A stretch of 64,000 nt of DNA, taken from IMG/VR virus record IMGVR_UViG_3300030002_000011, positions 1 through 64,000 of that record; one strand, written 5' to 3'. The position numbers were made by a program, and so were the translations under genes. Source of the DNA: a virus. Each line of letters opens with the position of its first letter. Position 1 is the first letter of the stretch. This document shows, one piece after another, positions 48,801 through 56,611 of this stretch. Under the pieces are notes generated by a model that saw only the letters and a list, made by a program, of their open reading frames with translations, had not been told where the DNA came from and made no database searches.

Positions 48801-50516
48801 ATCCGCATCTACACCTTCTCGGCCAACCGCAGCCCCCGAGACTTCATGATTCAGGGGTCGAGCGACGGCACCACGTGGGTGGACCTGACGACCTACACCG
48901 GCATCACGTGGCTCATCGGACAGACCCAGTCCTTCGCGGTCACCACAACGACCGCCTACCTCCACTACCGGATCTACATCAGTGCAAGCAACGGCGACAA
49001 CTACCAGACCATCCCGGAGATCGTCTTCACGGCAGCGATGCCGGGGGCCACCACGCTTCCTGTGGCAGCTACGGCGGGCAAGGTCTTGACCTCCGACCCC
49101 ACCGCAGCTACGGGGATGAAGTGGGATACCGCCACAGGTGGTGGGGCATCCACCCTTGACTCCCTCACCGACGTCGCCACCGCTGGAGCTGTTTCTGGAA
49201 AGGTGCTGGGATACACCGGCACCCAGTGGGAGCCAGTCACCCCCTCAGGTGGCAGCGGAGGCAGCAGCGATGGGATGAAGGCTGTCTGGACGAAGAGGCT
49301 GGACGCGTCCGGGATGGCCGACCTCACCGGGTGGACATCGCGCTCAGGCACGTGGACCTCCGGTGGTGCGTATGGCGTGAACCAGACCTCAACCTTGCAG
49401 GACAGCTGGCTGGAGTTCAACACCGATCTGGGGGTCAAGGCCCGTGCGGTGCAGTGCACCGTCCGGATCACCGCCGACGGGACCGGGCTCGGCGTCGGGT
49501 TCTACTCCTCCGGAGCGTGGGCAGCTGGCGGGCTGGGTATCGGTCTCCAGCGGGCAGGCGCAGTGTCCAAGATCTGGTGGGACAGGTACGGGGTCGGGGG
49601 CTCGACGTTCACGATGGCGACATCACTCGCGCTGGACACCGACTACGTCCTGTCGGTCTACCAGTCCGTTGTGCTCCCCACTCTGTTCGACGTCTACGTC
49701 GACCACGTCTATCAGGTCACGATCACGGCTGCCGGAGCAGTCAACACGGGGCGGGTCGGTCTCTACTCGCGGACGGAGACCGGATGGATCCGCAACGTCA
49801 CTGTCTGGACAGGCGAACTGTCCGGGTCGAATCCCGAGACCCCCGTGGTTGCCCCAGCCGCTGGAATCGGCGACCGCCGCTGGAACGTCCCGGTTGGCTG
49901 GACGTCCTTTGATGAGTTCAACAACGCCTCACTGGACGCCGCGTGGGTGCGAGTCGACAAGTCGGGAGGCACCGCCCGAGCGGTCTGGACTGAGGCTGCT
50001 GACGTCCTGTCTGTGTTCAACAACGGAGAGGACGCAGCCTCCGAACTGCACGCCATGATGCGCCCCCTGTCTGGTGTGGGGGGAAGTCTGATCGCCGGAG
50101 ACGCGTTCGTGACCCACCTGAGCCTGAACGGCTCTAACGGCGCTTACGTCATGGGGGGACTCGTCCTCGCCGACGGAGTCACATCGGGGGCTGGAACCCA
50201 GCTCATCACGCTGTCGTTCACCAACAATGGGGCCCTCAGCGTGGATACCCGAGTGATGACGAACTATCAGGTAGCCGGGGCGCAGTCCACAACGGTTGGG
50301 TACCCCCATGGTCCGCTGTACGAGCGGCTGGTCTTCCTTGGGGGTACTACGTGGCGGACAGACATCTCTCCTGATGGAGTGTCGTGGGTGCCCGGGACCA
50401 CCGTGTCGTGCGCGATCACCCCCACCCATGTCGGGGTGCACTGTTCCTCGTGGGGGAGTGGGATCAAGGGAGTCTCGTCGTACGAGTTCATCCGGCGTGT
50501 GGCCGGAGTGACCTGA
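45804..50516 (+). CDS. large tail-tip/receptor-binding protein, 1,570 residues
   Basis: One frame from ATG 45804. Residues 1-400 form a beta-rich hub domain like the central baseplate/Tal-type protein (FVILSPDDWATVIARINTF, L-D-R-E-Y-L-W-K-V-Y). Residues 460-660 are four to five ~38-residue repeats with S-G-K-V-L, W/Y/F-N-G-T-K-W-V/A-P. Residues 930-1080 look like an F5/8 type C (discoidin) carbohydrate-binding domain: A-S-N-A-F-D-G-N-S-A-T-Y-W-H, then P-R-D-F-M-I-Q-G-S-S-D-G-T-T-W. A further repeat precedes two LamG/jelly-roll-like domains. It probably binds host surface glycans. Confidence 0.8.
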   Translation: MTIRISNTVWVTVKPPVPLENTGWEFVILSPDDWATVIARINTFSDMSYGDSSAEQGSGSITLDAGAPVLTEPLPSGIAGTILDREYLWKVYENGAFRGEWLGQDVEKDVVAGEDGGEQVTIAGQGTLSVLQWGVMVPMLAFDDEALTDAFVSKDFLGVHAATALVWLIGHIQGRGGLMFLDLTFDEYTDSKGQPWTDLQDVSVSPGETPLDLLQRFSDSFGWEFTMMEGFRLFISQDSVGSHRESEIKFFIGGDQKSHTYKSSTRTIANHIYTPAADGSMATAVGTSDATPHIREGWAEGGSETSATAAAAVAESNLEMFQNKLVGRTLSIVAREGRIPFDDFGINDWVTVENGDKDPVTGEYQTEVVQVSSLSIGINSNTEVTYELTVMTKFETVALRLTRLLDKMGGSALGGTSSTPISSGSEAQATVAFALLKDVHLASALGGDVLTYSQAGGVFPVTLGLDYLKDVDTATVAPVSGQVLKWNGIQWVPGVGAAGPTTLATQTDVTVVGLANGQVLVWNSTTGKWTPATPSSGVTTLAALTDVITTGIASGKVLTWNGTKWAPATPATVITALAGLTTDVDTTGAVSGKVLAYNGTKWVPTTPTGGGTTALAGLTTDVDTSGVVSGKVLGFNGTKWVPVSQTGGGGALPIGGAVGDALRKNSVTDGDALWTSGGVFYENGYTPGKTYLPGQIMLRNGILWLCVTSNMTDPLNSGSASTTTGVDGTAFTRNNCASVDTTNHVVTLINNAGSAVASVISNETFIFATPLTLKWRGSTTTVADALAIGIVSSTQSATVATTVEALPSFYGVVWDVFNNLLKCYVAGVVLADTMALASDTNDDVWEIRYAATSISLYSSAGLLIKTWTVGNYAAMGATFRPAAGARTGGSAGVFKIYGSPVMPGTASDWVSVGKAVVGAPATVVQPVAIGDLVTASATGTQYTPTVVGVTAATVIDANPANQASNAFDGNSATYWHSTNAMPQWIAAQFSAIAKVVSVSIRIYTFSANRSPRDFMIQGSSDGTTWVDLTTYTGITWLIGQTQSFAVTTTTAYLHYRIYISASNGDNYQTIPEIVFTAAMPGATTLPVAATAGKVLTSDPTAATGMKWDTATGGGASTLDSLTDVATAGAVSGKVLGYTGTQWEPVTPSGGSGGSSDGMKAVWTKRLDASGMADLTGWTSRSGTWTSGGAYGVNQTSTLQDSWLEFNTDLGVKARAVQCTVRITADGTGLGVGFYSSGAWAAGGLGIGLQRAGAVSKIWWDRYGVGGSTFTMATSLALDTDYVLSVYQSVVLPTLFDVYVDHVYQVTITAAGAVNTGRVGLYSRTETGWIRNVTVWTGELSGSNPETPVVAPAAGIGDRRWNVPVGWTSFDEFNNASLDAAWVRVDKSGGTARAVWTEAADVLSVFNNGEDAASELHAMMRPLSGVGGSLIAGDAFVTHLSLNGSNGAYVMGGLVLADGVTSGAGTQLITLSFTNNGALSVDTRVMTNYQVAGAQSTTVGYPHGPLYERLVFLGGTTWRTDISPDGVSWVPGTTVSCAITPTHVGVHCSSWGSGIKGVSSYEFIRRVAGVT
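47571..47582. promoter_or_regulatory. dispersed palindrome site, exact core
   Basis: GTTTCCGGAAAG in the tail-tip repeat region, read as V-S-G-K. Confidence 0.6.
47685..47696. promoter_or_regulatory. dispersed palindrome site, exact core
   Basis: GTTTCCGGAAAG, 114 nt after the previous one, in the next protein repeat, so not independent of it. Confidence 0.55.
49191..49202. promoter_or_regulatory. dispersed palindrome site, exact core
   Basis: GTTTCTGGAAAG in a late copy of the same protein repeat. Confidence 0.55.
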
Positions 50517-50579
50517 GTTGCGACACGCCGGGCGTGACCTACGACACTAGGTAGTAGGTTTCTTGATACGATCTGCTCC

Positions 50580-50738
50580 GTGCCAGAGTCCTTGCTCGAA
50601 CGCCTCCGCCCCATGTGGGCTGCTGCTGTATCGGCTTTTCTCTCTGACCCGTCGTATGCCATTGAGATGGCCACCGTCGGGAGCCAGCAGGCAGTAGTTG
50701 TCGCCCGTTCTGAGGACATGGAGTTCAGCGGCGTATAA
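50580..50738 (+). CDS. possible small protein in the late/replication junction
   Basis: A 52-codon frame from GTG 50580 to TAA 50736-50738. The product (S-L-L-E-R-L-R-P-M-W-A-A-A, then S-D-P-S-Y-A-I-E-M-A) is plausible as a helical peptide, and it ends directly before the helicase gene. There is no ribosome site. The 63 nt upstream (50517-50579) hold a loose TTGCGA but no good -10, so translation is uncertain. It otherwise fills a 243-nt gap. Confidence 0.35.
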   Translation: MPESLLERLRPMWAAAVSAFLSDPSYAIEMATVGSQQAVVVARSEDMEFSGV

Positions 50739-50759
50739 GTGGTCAGGAGGAATAATCCC

Positions 50760-52490
50760 TTGCCACTCAACTTTGACGTCCGGAACTTCACCGAAGCTCG
50801 CCGTGAGCAGCTCGCGTGGAGGATCCACCAGTCCGTGAACTGGAAGCTCCCGCCCCTGAAGGTGTGGAACTACGACCTGTGCCGCATCCATGCGCGCGGG
50901 TGGGTCGAGGAGATCCGTGACACCGACGGTGAGGTCAAGACCCACACCGTCTACGACCGGCCCAAGCCCGGCTGCCGGGACTGTGGGATCCACTTCCGCA
51001 GGCACCAGCACATCGGGGTGGCGTGGCTCTATTTCAAGAAACACGCCCTGCTGGCTGACACCATGGGATCGGGCAAGACCACCGAGGCTGGCGGGCTGAT
51101 CGCCATGCTGATCGAGACCGGGGAGCTGTCCCTCTTCCGTGACAGATCCAGCGCCCACGGTGGCAAGGGTCGAGTCATCATCGTGCCCCGGTCCCCCGCC
51201 CTCCACCAGTGGCGCACCGAGCTTCTCCGGATGATGCCCAGCCTGAACATCCTCGTCTCCGAAGGCACCCGCAAGCAGCGCACCCAGTTCTACCTCCAGC
51301 CGTGGCAGGTCCTCCTGATCGGGCCTGAGATGCTGCGCAACGACTACCAGCTGCTGGAGAACTTCGACCTCTCCCTCTTCCTCACCGACGACATCGACGC
51401 CCTCCGCAACCCCACCACCGAGACCTCCTACGTGCTGGACCGGATGGGTGCCCGGGGGGTCGAGGGCCTGCGTCCCGGCACCGACCGCTACGTCATCATG
51501 ACCGGCACCCCCCTCCAGAAGCGCCTGCCCGAGCTGCACGCGGTGCTGGACGGCATCGGGGGCACCCTCGCGCTGGGCAGCATGGACTCCTTCGTCCACC
51601 GCCACGTCCGCAAGGCCACCATCACCGAGTACGACCGGAAGTCAGGCAAGGACATCCGCAAGGAGGTCGTGGTCGGCTACCGGGACCTCGGTACGGTCAA
51701 GGCCCGGATCGCCCCGCTCGTGCTCCGCCGCACCGCCGCCGACCTCGACGACGTCGACCTGCCCACGATCATCCCCAACGACGTCATGCTCGACCTCTAC
51801 CCCGTGCAGCGGGCCAAGTACACCGAGCTGCGCAAGGGCGTGCTGAAGATCATCCGCGAGGAGGGCACGCAGGTGAAGCGCCCCAACGCGCTGGCCAAGA
51901 TCCACTACGGTGCGGCCATCTGTGCAGGGCTCGCCGCGCTTGGGGAAGAGGACGGCCCCGGGACCAGCGTCAAGCTCGACTGGGTGGTCAACCAGCTCAC
52001 CGAGGGTGGGCTCAGCGAGCGCGGCGAGAAGGTGGTCGTGTTCGCCAACCTGAAGAACACCGTCAGGGCCCTCCAGATCCGGCTCAAGGAGGAGGGTGTG
52101 GGCTTCGTCACGGTGTGGGGGCAGGAGAACGACAAGGTCAAGCGCGCAGCCTCACAGGAGCGGTTCTGGACCGACCCGAAGTGCAAGGTGCTGATCGGCA
52201 CCAAGGCCATCGAGCAGTCCCTGAACCTTCAGGTCTCCCGGCACCTCGTCAACATTGACATGATCTTGAACCCAGCGAGAATGGAGCAGTTGGCCGGACG
52301 TATTCGCCGCGACGGCTCGGCCTTCCAGCACGTCTACGTGCACAACCTCCTGACCATCAATACGCAGGAGGAGAAGTACCTCCCCCTGCTGGAGCGTGAA
52401 GCAGCGCTGGCCGCGCACATCTGGGACGAGGATTCCCAGCTGTTCACTGCCCTCTCACCCTTGGCCCTTCTACAGCTCATTTCCGGATGA
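50760..52490 (+). CDS. SNF2/superfamily 2 helicase
   Basis: A 576-residue protein. I prefer TTG 50760, nine bases after AGGAGG; GTG 50739 would lie upstream of that site. Motif I is DTMGSGKTT near residue 100, motif Ia VIIVPRSPALHQW near 138, motif II reads L-F-L-T-D-D-I-D (D-D-I-D in place of DEAH), motif III Y-V-I-M-T-G-T-P-L, then C-terminal motifs with VVVFANLKNTVRAL near 420, K-V-L-I-G-T-K-A-I-E-Q-S-L-N-L and Q-L-A-G-R-I-R-R. It would remodel or translocate on DNA, possibly in recombination or origin opening. Confidence 0.85.
   Translation: MPLNFDVRNFTEARREQLAWRIHQSVNWKLPPLKVWNYDLCRIHARGWVEEIRDTDGEVKTHTVYDRPKPGCRDCGIHFRRHQHIGVAWLYFKKHALLADTMGSGKTTEAGGLIAMLIETGELSLFRDRSSAHGGKGRVIIVPRSPALHQWRTELLRMMPSLNILVSEGTRKQRTQFYLQPWQVLLIGPEMLRNDYQLLENFDLSLFLTDDIDALRNPTTETSYVLDRMGARGVEGLRPGTDRYVIMTGTPLQKRLPELHAVLDGIGGTLALGSMDSFVHRHVRKATITEYDRKSGKDIRKEVVVGYRDLGTVKARIAPLVLRRTAADLDDVDLPTIIPNDVMLDLYPVQRAKYTELRKGVLKIIREEGTQVKRPNALAKIHYGAAICAGLAALGEEDGPGTSVKLDWVVNQLTEGGLSERGEKVVVFANLKNTVRALQIRLKEEGVGFVTVWGQENDKVKRAASQERFWTDPKCKVLIGTKAIEQSLNLQVSRHLVNIDMILNPARMEQLAGRIRRDGSAFQHVYVHNLLTINTQEEKYLPLLEREAALAAHIWDEDSQLFTALSPLALLQLISG
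51031..51042. promoter_or_regulatory. dispersed palindrome site, exact core
   Basis: ATTTCAAGAAAC in the helicase gene; codons TAT TTC AAG AAA CAC. Confidence 0.65.
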
Positions 52491-53233
52491 AAGCAGTGAC
52501 AATGACCGCCGCCACCCCCGTCCCCCTCTCCGACTACCAGAGCGAGTTGGTCAGGACCCACGTGGGCCTTGCCCAGAGCATTGCAATGTCTTTCTGGAAA
52601 CGAGCCGCATCGGAAGTGGACCGCGACGAGATCGTGGCCATCGCCTATCAGGGGCTGATCACCGCCGCCCAGAGGTACGAACCCAACATCGTCCCGGAGA
52701 ACGACCCGGACGTGGCGCTGCCCCCTGTTGCACTGACGTTCGGCCAGTACGCCAAGCGCCGCATCGGGGGAGCCATTCAGGACTGGATGCGCCAGCTGGA
52801 CCACGTCCCCCGCAGGCAGCGCACCATCTACAAGGACATGCAGGAGCTGGCCCCCGGCAGGAGCCCTGAGGAGACCGCAGAGATCCTCGGGATCGACGTC
52901 AACCGGGTCCGTGCGATCACCCACGCAGTCGAGTGCCCCCCGGTCTCACTGGACGACATGGCAGGCGACAGCGACCGGGGCAACATGGCTCCCCCAGCTG
53001 AGGGAGGCACCGAGGGATCAGTCGCAGCCCACATGCTTCAGGAGGCCATGGTCGAGGTCATGGAGGGGATGCCGTCGTTCGAGAAGTCGGTCATCGTCCT
53101 GCGGTACTACATGGGCATGAGCTTCCCCCAGATCGCCGCCGAGCTGGGCTCCAGCGTGTCCACCGTCAAGGTCACCCACCAGCAGCAGATCCTGCTGATC
53201 CACGCCGCCATGGTCCAGACTGCGCGCTCCTGA
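52487..53233 (+). CDS. FliA/WhiG-like RNA polymerase sigma factor
   Basis: A 248-residue protein starting at ATG 52487 in an ATGA overlap with the helicase stop. Region 2 includes V-D-R-D-E-I-V-A-I-A-Y-Q-G-L and F-G-Q-Y-A-K-R-R-I-G-G-A-I-Q-D-W-M-R; region 3 has L-D-H-V-P-R-R-Q-R and E-I-L-G-I. The block RRIGGAIQDWMRQLDHVP closely matches the R-x-R-G-A-I-x-D-x-L-R-x-x-D-W-V-P block of FliA/WhiG sigma factors. Region 4 (SFPQIAAELGSSVSTVKVTH) is the -35-binding HTH. It may direct host polymerase to the late GGCCGATCTT promoters. Confidence 0.85.
   Translation: MKAVTMTAATPVPLSDYQSELVRTHVGLAQSIAMSFWKRAASEVDRDEIVAIAYQGLITAAQRYEPNIVPENDPDVALPPVALTFGQYAKRRIGGAIQDWMRQLDHVPRRQRTIYKDMQELAPGRSPEETAEILGIDVNRVRAITHAVECPPVSLDDMAGDSDRGNMAPPAEGGTEGSVAAHMLQEAMVEVMEGMPSFEKSVIVLRYYMGMSFPQIAAELGSSVSTVKVTHQQQILLIHAAMVQTARS
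52590..52601. promoter_or_regulatory. dispersed palindrome site, exact core
   Basis: CTTTCTGGAAAC, 104 nt into the sigma gene; codons TCT TTC TGG AAA CGA. Blocking elongation here would silence the sigma factor. Confidence 0.65.
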
Positions 53234-53237
53234 TCAC

Positions 53238-53267
53238 CTGCGTCTGGGACCTCCTCAGGCGTACCAG
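53238..53267 (+). promoter_or_regulatory. class-2 phage promoter candidate D
   Basis: CTGCGT (53238-53243), 18-nt spacer, TACCAG (53262-53267) in the gap after the sigma gene. The 53291 gene downstream has AAGGAG, so it has a leader. Confidence 0.65.
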
Positions 53268-53290
53268 TAAGTGAAGCCCGAAGGAGCCCC

Positions 53291-53485
53291 ATGACCGATC
53301 CGCAGTACGACCTGTCCCCCGACGATGCCGTCATCCAGATGCACGCCAACCTGACGGCCATGAAGGCGGACCCGAACCGGAAGCAGCTGACCGGCATGAC
53401 TCCCGACGACGCCTTCGACCTCGGGTACGGCGCGTGCCTGCTCGACTACTCCGCCCTCACCGGGCCCAAGCCTGAAGAGAACTGA
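53291..53485 (+). CDS. small hypothetical protein
   Basis: A 64-residue acidic protein with GAAGGAG before ATG 53291. Residues 10-40 are helical (DDAVIQMHANLTAMKAD) and M-T-P-D-D-A-F-D-L-G-Y-G-A-C-L forms a second helix. No motif. It is the first gene of the transcript leading to the DnaB helicase. Confidence 0.55.
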   Translation: MTDPQYDLSPDDAVIQMHANLTAMKADPNRKQLTGMTPDDAFDLGYGACLLDYSALTGPKPEEN

Positions 53486-53486
53486 C

Positions 53487-53738
53487 ATGGCTCACATCCC
53501 CAAGCCCTTCTCCCGTCCCAGCATCAGCCTCAACACCTCGGGCAGGCGCTGGGTCCAGACCCGCGCGTGGGACCTCGACACAGGGGACATCGTGCAGGAC
53601 ATGGGCATGGTCAAGGAGATCGAGAAGCACGTGACCACGACCAAGATCTCCTTCGCCTCCGGGCTGTCGTTCGTTTTCACAAACGACACCGTCATGCGCG
53701 CCTTCACGCTTGGAGAGTCCGTTGGCATCAGCCTCTGA
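53487..53738 (+). CDS. small beta-rich hypothetical protein
   Basis: An 83-residue protein starting at ATG 53487 one base after the previous stop. Alternating strands (RRWVQTRAWDLDTGDIVQD, KISFASGLSFVFTND) suggest a small barrel or SH3/OB-type fold. The S-F-V-F-T-N-D codons contain an AT-rich imperfect palindrome (GTTTTCACAAAC, 53673-53684). It overlaps the helicase start by 17 nt. Unknown role. Confidence 0.55.
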   Translation: MAHIPKPFSRPSISLNTSGRRWVQTRAWDLDTGDIVQDMGMVKEIEKHVTTTKISFASGLSFVFTNDTVMRAFTLGESVGISL

Positions 53739-55191
53739 ACACTCCCAGATCGTCCTCTCGGCCATCTTGGCGGGCAGGCGCGATCTGCTGGAGAAGGCTG
53801 TCGCCCACCTGACGCCAGCCCACTTCCCGGAGAAGGTCCACGCCGACCTCTTCACCATGCTCATGCGCTTCTCGGACTACACCGGGGGCGCGGTCATGCC
53901 GCTGAAGTACCTCGACGACAACCTCCGTGGCCGCATGGAGCCGGGCAAGGCTCAGCTGTTCACCGAGACCTACGAGATGCTGTCGGAGACCACGACAGAA
54001 GATTCTGAGTTCGCGTGGTCCCTCCAGCAGCTGCGCGAGCTGGCTGCCGACAAGACCACAGGCGAAGCCCTGACTGAGGCCATGGAGATCCTGCGCCGAG
54101 GCAAGACCATCGACAACCAGACCTATCAGGGCCACAACGATGCCCGCGCTCGCCTGCTGGAATCGTTTCAGGAAATCGACCGTGAGCTGGTTCGGCAGGA
54201 CGCGCCGGAGGGGGACCTCGCAGACGAGGCCACCGAGATGAAGGCCGACTACGCCGAGCGGAAGAACGCGCGCCTCAAGGGTGTGTCCTCCGGCATCCGG
54301 TTCGGCATCGACGAGCTGGACCGCAAGATCGGTGGGCTCCAGCCGGGAGAGCTGGTGCTGCTCGCGGGCTACTCCAGCGACGGCAAGTCCTCCCTGTGCG
54401 TCCAGCTCGCGTGGAGCGCCGCCGTGGAGCAGGGACAGAACGTGGTCTTCCTGACCACCGAGACCCTGCGTCCCCAGATCCGCCGCAAGATCATCGCCCG
54501 CCACTCCAAGCTGCCGATCTTCGAGACACCCGAGGGCCTTAACACCCGGGATCTGAAGGCAGGCACCTTGACGGATGAGCAGGAACTCATCCTCCCCCGG
54601 GTGATCGACGACCTCGCCAAGAACCCCGCCTACGGCAAGATCTACATCGCGCAGGTCCCTCGGGCGGCAGGCATCGCCAGCATCGAGCAGAGGCTGCTGC
54701 GGATCCAGCGGAAGTTCAACATCAAGCTGGTCATCGCCGACTACCTCGCGCTGCTGATCGCCGAGCGCAGACGCACCACGGCCCGGGAGGAGTACGCCGA
54801 GGTGCTGAAGAACGCCAAGCTCCTGTCGGTCGCCTTCGACAACGGGCGGGGAGTGGCCTTCGTGTCCCCGTGGCAGGTCTCCAGACAGCACAGGGAGGCC
54901 GCAGAGAACCTCGGGCAGTACACGTCCGCCGCGCTCTCCGAGACGGCTGAGGCGACGAACTCCTCCGACGTGATCGTCAGCCTGCTGGCCCCCACCGACA
55001 ACACCGACCGGCACGCCGACGTCACCTTCCAGATCCTGAAGAACCGGGACGGCGAGACGGCCAACGGCATGATCGTCGAGGTCGACTACGCCACCTGTCA
55101 CTTCCGCAGCAAGCGGATGCTGGGAGCCCTCGGTACGGGTGGTCTCGACTACTCCACCAACGGCACCATGGAAAGCCTGCTGAGCGCCTGA
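53722..55191 (+). CDS. dnaB-like: DnaB-like replicative DNA helicase
   Basis: A 489-residue protein. TTG 53722 is chosen, with GGAG six bases upstream; TTG 53710 is the alternative. An N-terminal helical domain (residues 1-105) and linker lead to the RecA-like core: F-G-I-D-E-L-D-R-K-I-G-G-L-Q-P-G-E-L as the entry, Walker A GYSSDGKSS near 215, FLTTETLRPQI near 243 and Walker B LVIADYLALL near 337, followed by P-W-Q-V-S-R. It would unwind the phage fork as a hexamer. Length is normal for DnaB. It is followed by a class-2 promoter. Confidence 0.9.
   Translation: MASASEHSQIVLSAILAGRRDLLEKAVAHLTPAHFPEKVHADLFTMLMRFSDYTGGAVMPLKYLDDNLRGRMEPGKAQLFTETYEMLSETTTEDSEFAWSLQQLRELAADKTTGEALTEAMEILRRGKTIDNQTYQGHNDARARLLESFQEIDRELVRQDAPEGDLADEATEMKADYAERKNARLKGVSSGIRFGIDELDRKIGGLQPGELVLLAGYSSDGKSSLCVQLAWSAAVEQGQNVVFLTTETLRPQIRRKIIARHSKLPIFETPEGLNTRDLKAGTLTDEQELILPRVIDDLAKNPAYGKIYIAQVPRAAGIASIEQRLLRIQRKFNIKLVIADYLALLIAERRRTTAREEYAEVLKNAKLLSVAFDNGRGVAFVSPWQVSRQHREAAENLGQYTSAALSETAEATNSSDVIVSLLAPTDNTDRHADVTFQILKNRDGETANGMIVEVDYATCHFRSKRMLGALGTGGLDYSTNGTMESLLSA
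54165..54176. promoter_or_regulatory. dispersed palindrome site, exact core
   Basis: GTTTCAGGAAAT in the DnaB-like gene; codons TCG TTT CAG GAA ATC. Confidence 0.65.
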
Positions 55192-55206
55192 GCTGAGGCG
55201 TATCAA
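55177..55206 (+). promoter_or_regulatory. class-2 phage promoter candidate E
   Basis: CTGCTG (55177-55182), 18-nt spacer, TATCAA (55201-55206), overlapping the helicase stop. ATG 55212 is exactly 13 nt after CGTATC begins, so leaderless. Confidence 0.65.
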
Positions 55207-55211
55207 TAGGT

Positions 55212-55340
55212 ATGAGCGATTACGACGACGGCGAGGGAGGCCTTGAGGCCATCTTCTCGATTCTCTACGGCATGGTGTACCTCTTCATCGTGCTCCCACT
55301 CGCATGGCTGGCCAAGAAGATGGGACTACTGGATGACTGA
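55212..55340 (+). CDS. 42-residue single-pass membrane protein
   Basis: A short frame directly behind promoter candidate E. Its acidic N-terminus (S-D-Y-D-D-G-E-G-G) is followed by one membrane segment (AIFSILYGMVYLFIVLPLAW, residues 13-32) and a short basic tail (L-A-K-K-M-G-L-L). Start at the predicted transcript end, good membrane topology and an 8-nt overlap with the next gene support it being real. It could tether replication factors to the membrane; no evidence for a specific partner. Confidence 0.65.
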   Translation: MSDYDDGEGGLEAIFSILYGMVYLFIVLPLAWLAKKMGLLDD

Positions 55341-55773
55341 CGTGGAGCGGGTCAACTGGCACGCGGACCTGCTCAACGTGGTCGACGAGCCGATGATCCT
55401 CTCCCTGATCCGCTACGACATGGACGCGGATCGTCAGCCTCACCCAGAGGGGGAGCTGGTCTCCTCCTACCTGCTGGGCACCCGCCAGCACGCGCCGATC
55501 ATCGACCTCGACTTCCCCCACCACTACGTGCCGAGCACCAACGGTGGGCACGGTCACCTCTACATCGACACCCCCATGTCCCAGCCGAAGATGATGCTCC
55601 TGCTGTGGGCCCTGCGGGTGACCGGTGTGATCGAGCAGGGCAACTTCTGGTGGTCACTGCGCCGGGGCGGGACCTTCGTCCGCCGACCCGAGGTGAAGAA
55701 GACCGAGGCTGAGAACACCCACTACACCTTCGGGATGTTCTTCAAGCTGAGGAACCATCGTGGAGAGAGCTGA
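55333..55773 (+). CDS. hypothetical protein, 146 residues
   Basis: Starts at ATG 55333, overlapping the tiny membrane gene (ATGACTGA). Composition is alpha/beta: D-L-L-N-V-V-D-E-P-M-I-L-S-L-I, then a histidine-rich stretch I-D-L-D-F-P-H-H-Y-V-P-S-T-N-G-G-H-G-H, then KMMLLLWALRVTGVI. The H-H...H-G-H cluster could bind a metal. It lies between DnaB and the primase-like gene, so a replication accessory is possible. I do not recognise the family. Confidence 0.6.
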   Translation: MTDVERVNWHADLLNVVDEPMILSLIRYDMDADRQPHPEGELVSSYLLGTRQHAPIIDLDFPHHYVPSTNGGHGHLYIDTPMSQPKMMLLLWALRVTGVIEQGNFWWSLRRGGTFVRRPEVKKTEAENTHYTFGMFFKLRNHRGES

Positions 55774-56323
55774 GCTGCTCCGGATCGCCAACGAGAGAGT
55801 CTCGATCACCAAGGCCTGCAACATGATCGGGATGAACGTCAGCGACTACGCCGCCGCGTCGATGAAGGTCTACTGCCCCTTCGGCGAGATCTTCCATCAG
55901 GACGGTGGAATGTCGAAATCCATGCGGATCTACGCCGAGTCCAACAGCGCCTTCTGCTTCGCTGGGTGCGGCTACTACGACCCGGTCAAGCTCATCTCCA
56001 CCAGTAGGGACATCTCCGAGGAAGATGCAGCGGAGGCCCTGCTGGAGGAGACTGGGTACGTAGCACCCAACTATCAGGATCAGTGGGACGCGCTGATGTC
56101 CGAGAAGCCAGTGGTCGACACGGCAGACTTGGCCGAAGCCCTCAAGGTTGCGTGCGCCAGAATGGTCCCGAACTGGGAGGAACGCCAGTTCGATGAAGCG
56201 GTCTCGCACAAGCTCACCCAATGCCTCGCTCTCCTCCGCAAGGTCCACACCGATGATGACGCCACGAACTGGCTGAGCATCACCAAGAAGGTCATGAAGG
56301 CAACGATGGAGGCACGGGCATGA
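55760..56323 (+). CDS. primase zinc-binding-domain protein, no polymerase domain
   Basis: A 187-residue protein starting at GTG 55760. Residues 12-75 resemble the CHC2 domain of DnaG: V-S-I-T-K-A-C-N-M-I-G, then Y-C-P-F-G, then H near residue 48, then F-C-F-A-G-C-G with following D-P-V-K-L-I. The TOPRIM catalytic domain that normally follows is absent; the rest is helical and acidic. It may pair with a separate catalytic subunit outside the window or modulate host DnaG. Confidence 0.7.
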   Translation: MERAELLRIANERVSITKACNMIGMNVSDYAAASMKVYCPFGEIFHQDGGMSKSMRIYAESNSAFCFAGCGYYDPVKLISTSRDISEEDAAEALLEETGYVAPNYQDQWDALMSEKPVVDTADLAEALKVACARMVPNWEERQFDEAVSHKLTQCLALLRKVHTDDDATNWLSITKKVMKATMEARA

Positions 56324-56562
56324 GCACGGACGAGAAGCTGGGGAACCTCCCCCAGCTGGAGGGCTGGGTCAACCTCACCGAGGCCGCAGAGATCTTGGGC
56401 ATCTCCCGACAGCACGCGTACCGACGTGCACGTTTGGCCAATGAGGGCAAAATGGGTGGCTGGAAGACGGTGTGTCGCATTGGCACCAAACCGAGTTATG
56501 TGGTAGCTCTTTCCGAGCTTCAGGAGGAGCTGCTTGTGACACGCCCGGATCGCAGACGTTAG
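56320..56562 (+). CDS. small HTH DNA-binding protein (excisionase/MerR-type)
   Basis: An 80-residue protein starting at ATG 56320 in an ATGA overlap. Residues 15-45 are a helix-turn-helix (N-L-T-E-A-A-E-I-L-G-I-S-R-Q-H-A-Y-R-R), followed by a short beta wing (GWKTVCRIGTKPSYVV). It is a stand-alone winged helix of the type used by excisionases and small phage regulators. The L-G-I-S-R-Q-H-A core is identical to that in the 5830 protein. It is a candidate regulator of the adjacent P3 promoter. Confidence 0.7.
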   Translation: MSTDEKLGNLPQLEGWVNLTEAAEILGISRQHAYRRARLANEGKMGGWKTVCRIGTKPSYVVALSELQEELLVTRPDRRR

Positions 56563-56611
56563 TTGCATATGTCACCCCTCAGGGCTATGGTCAGACACAG
56601 CTTCACTCCCG

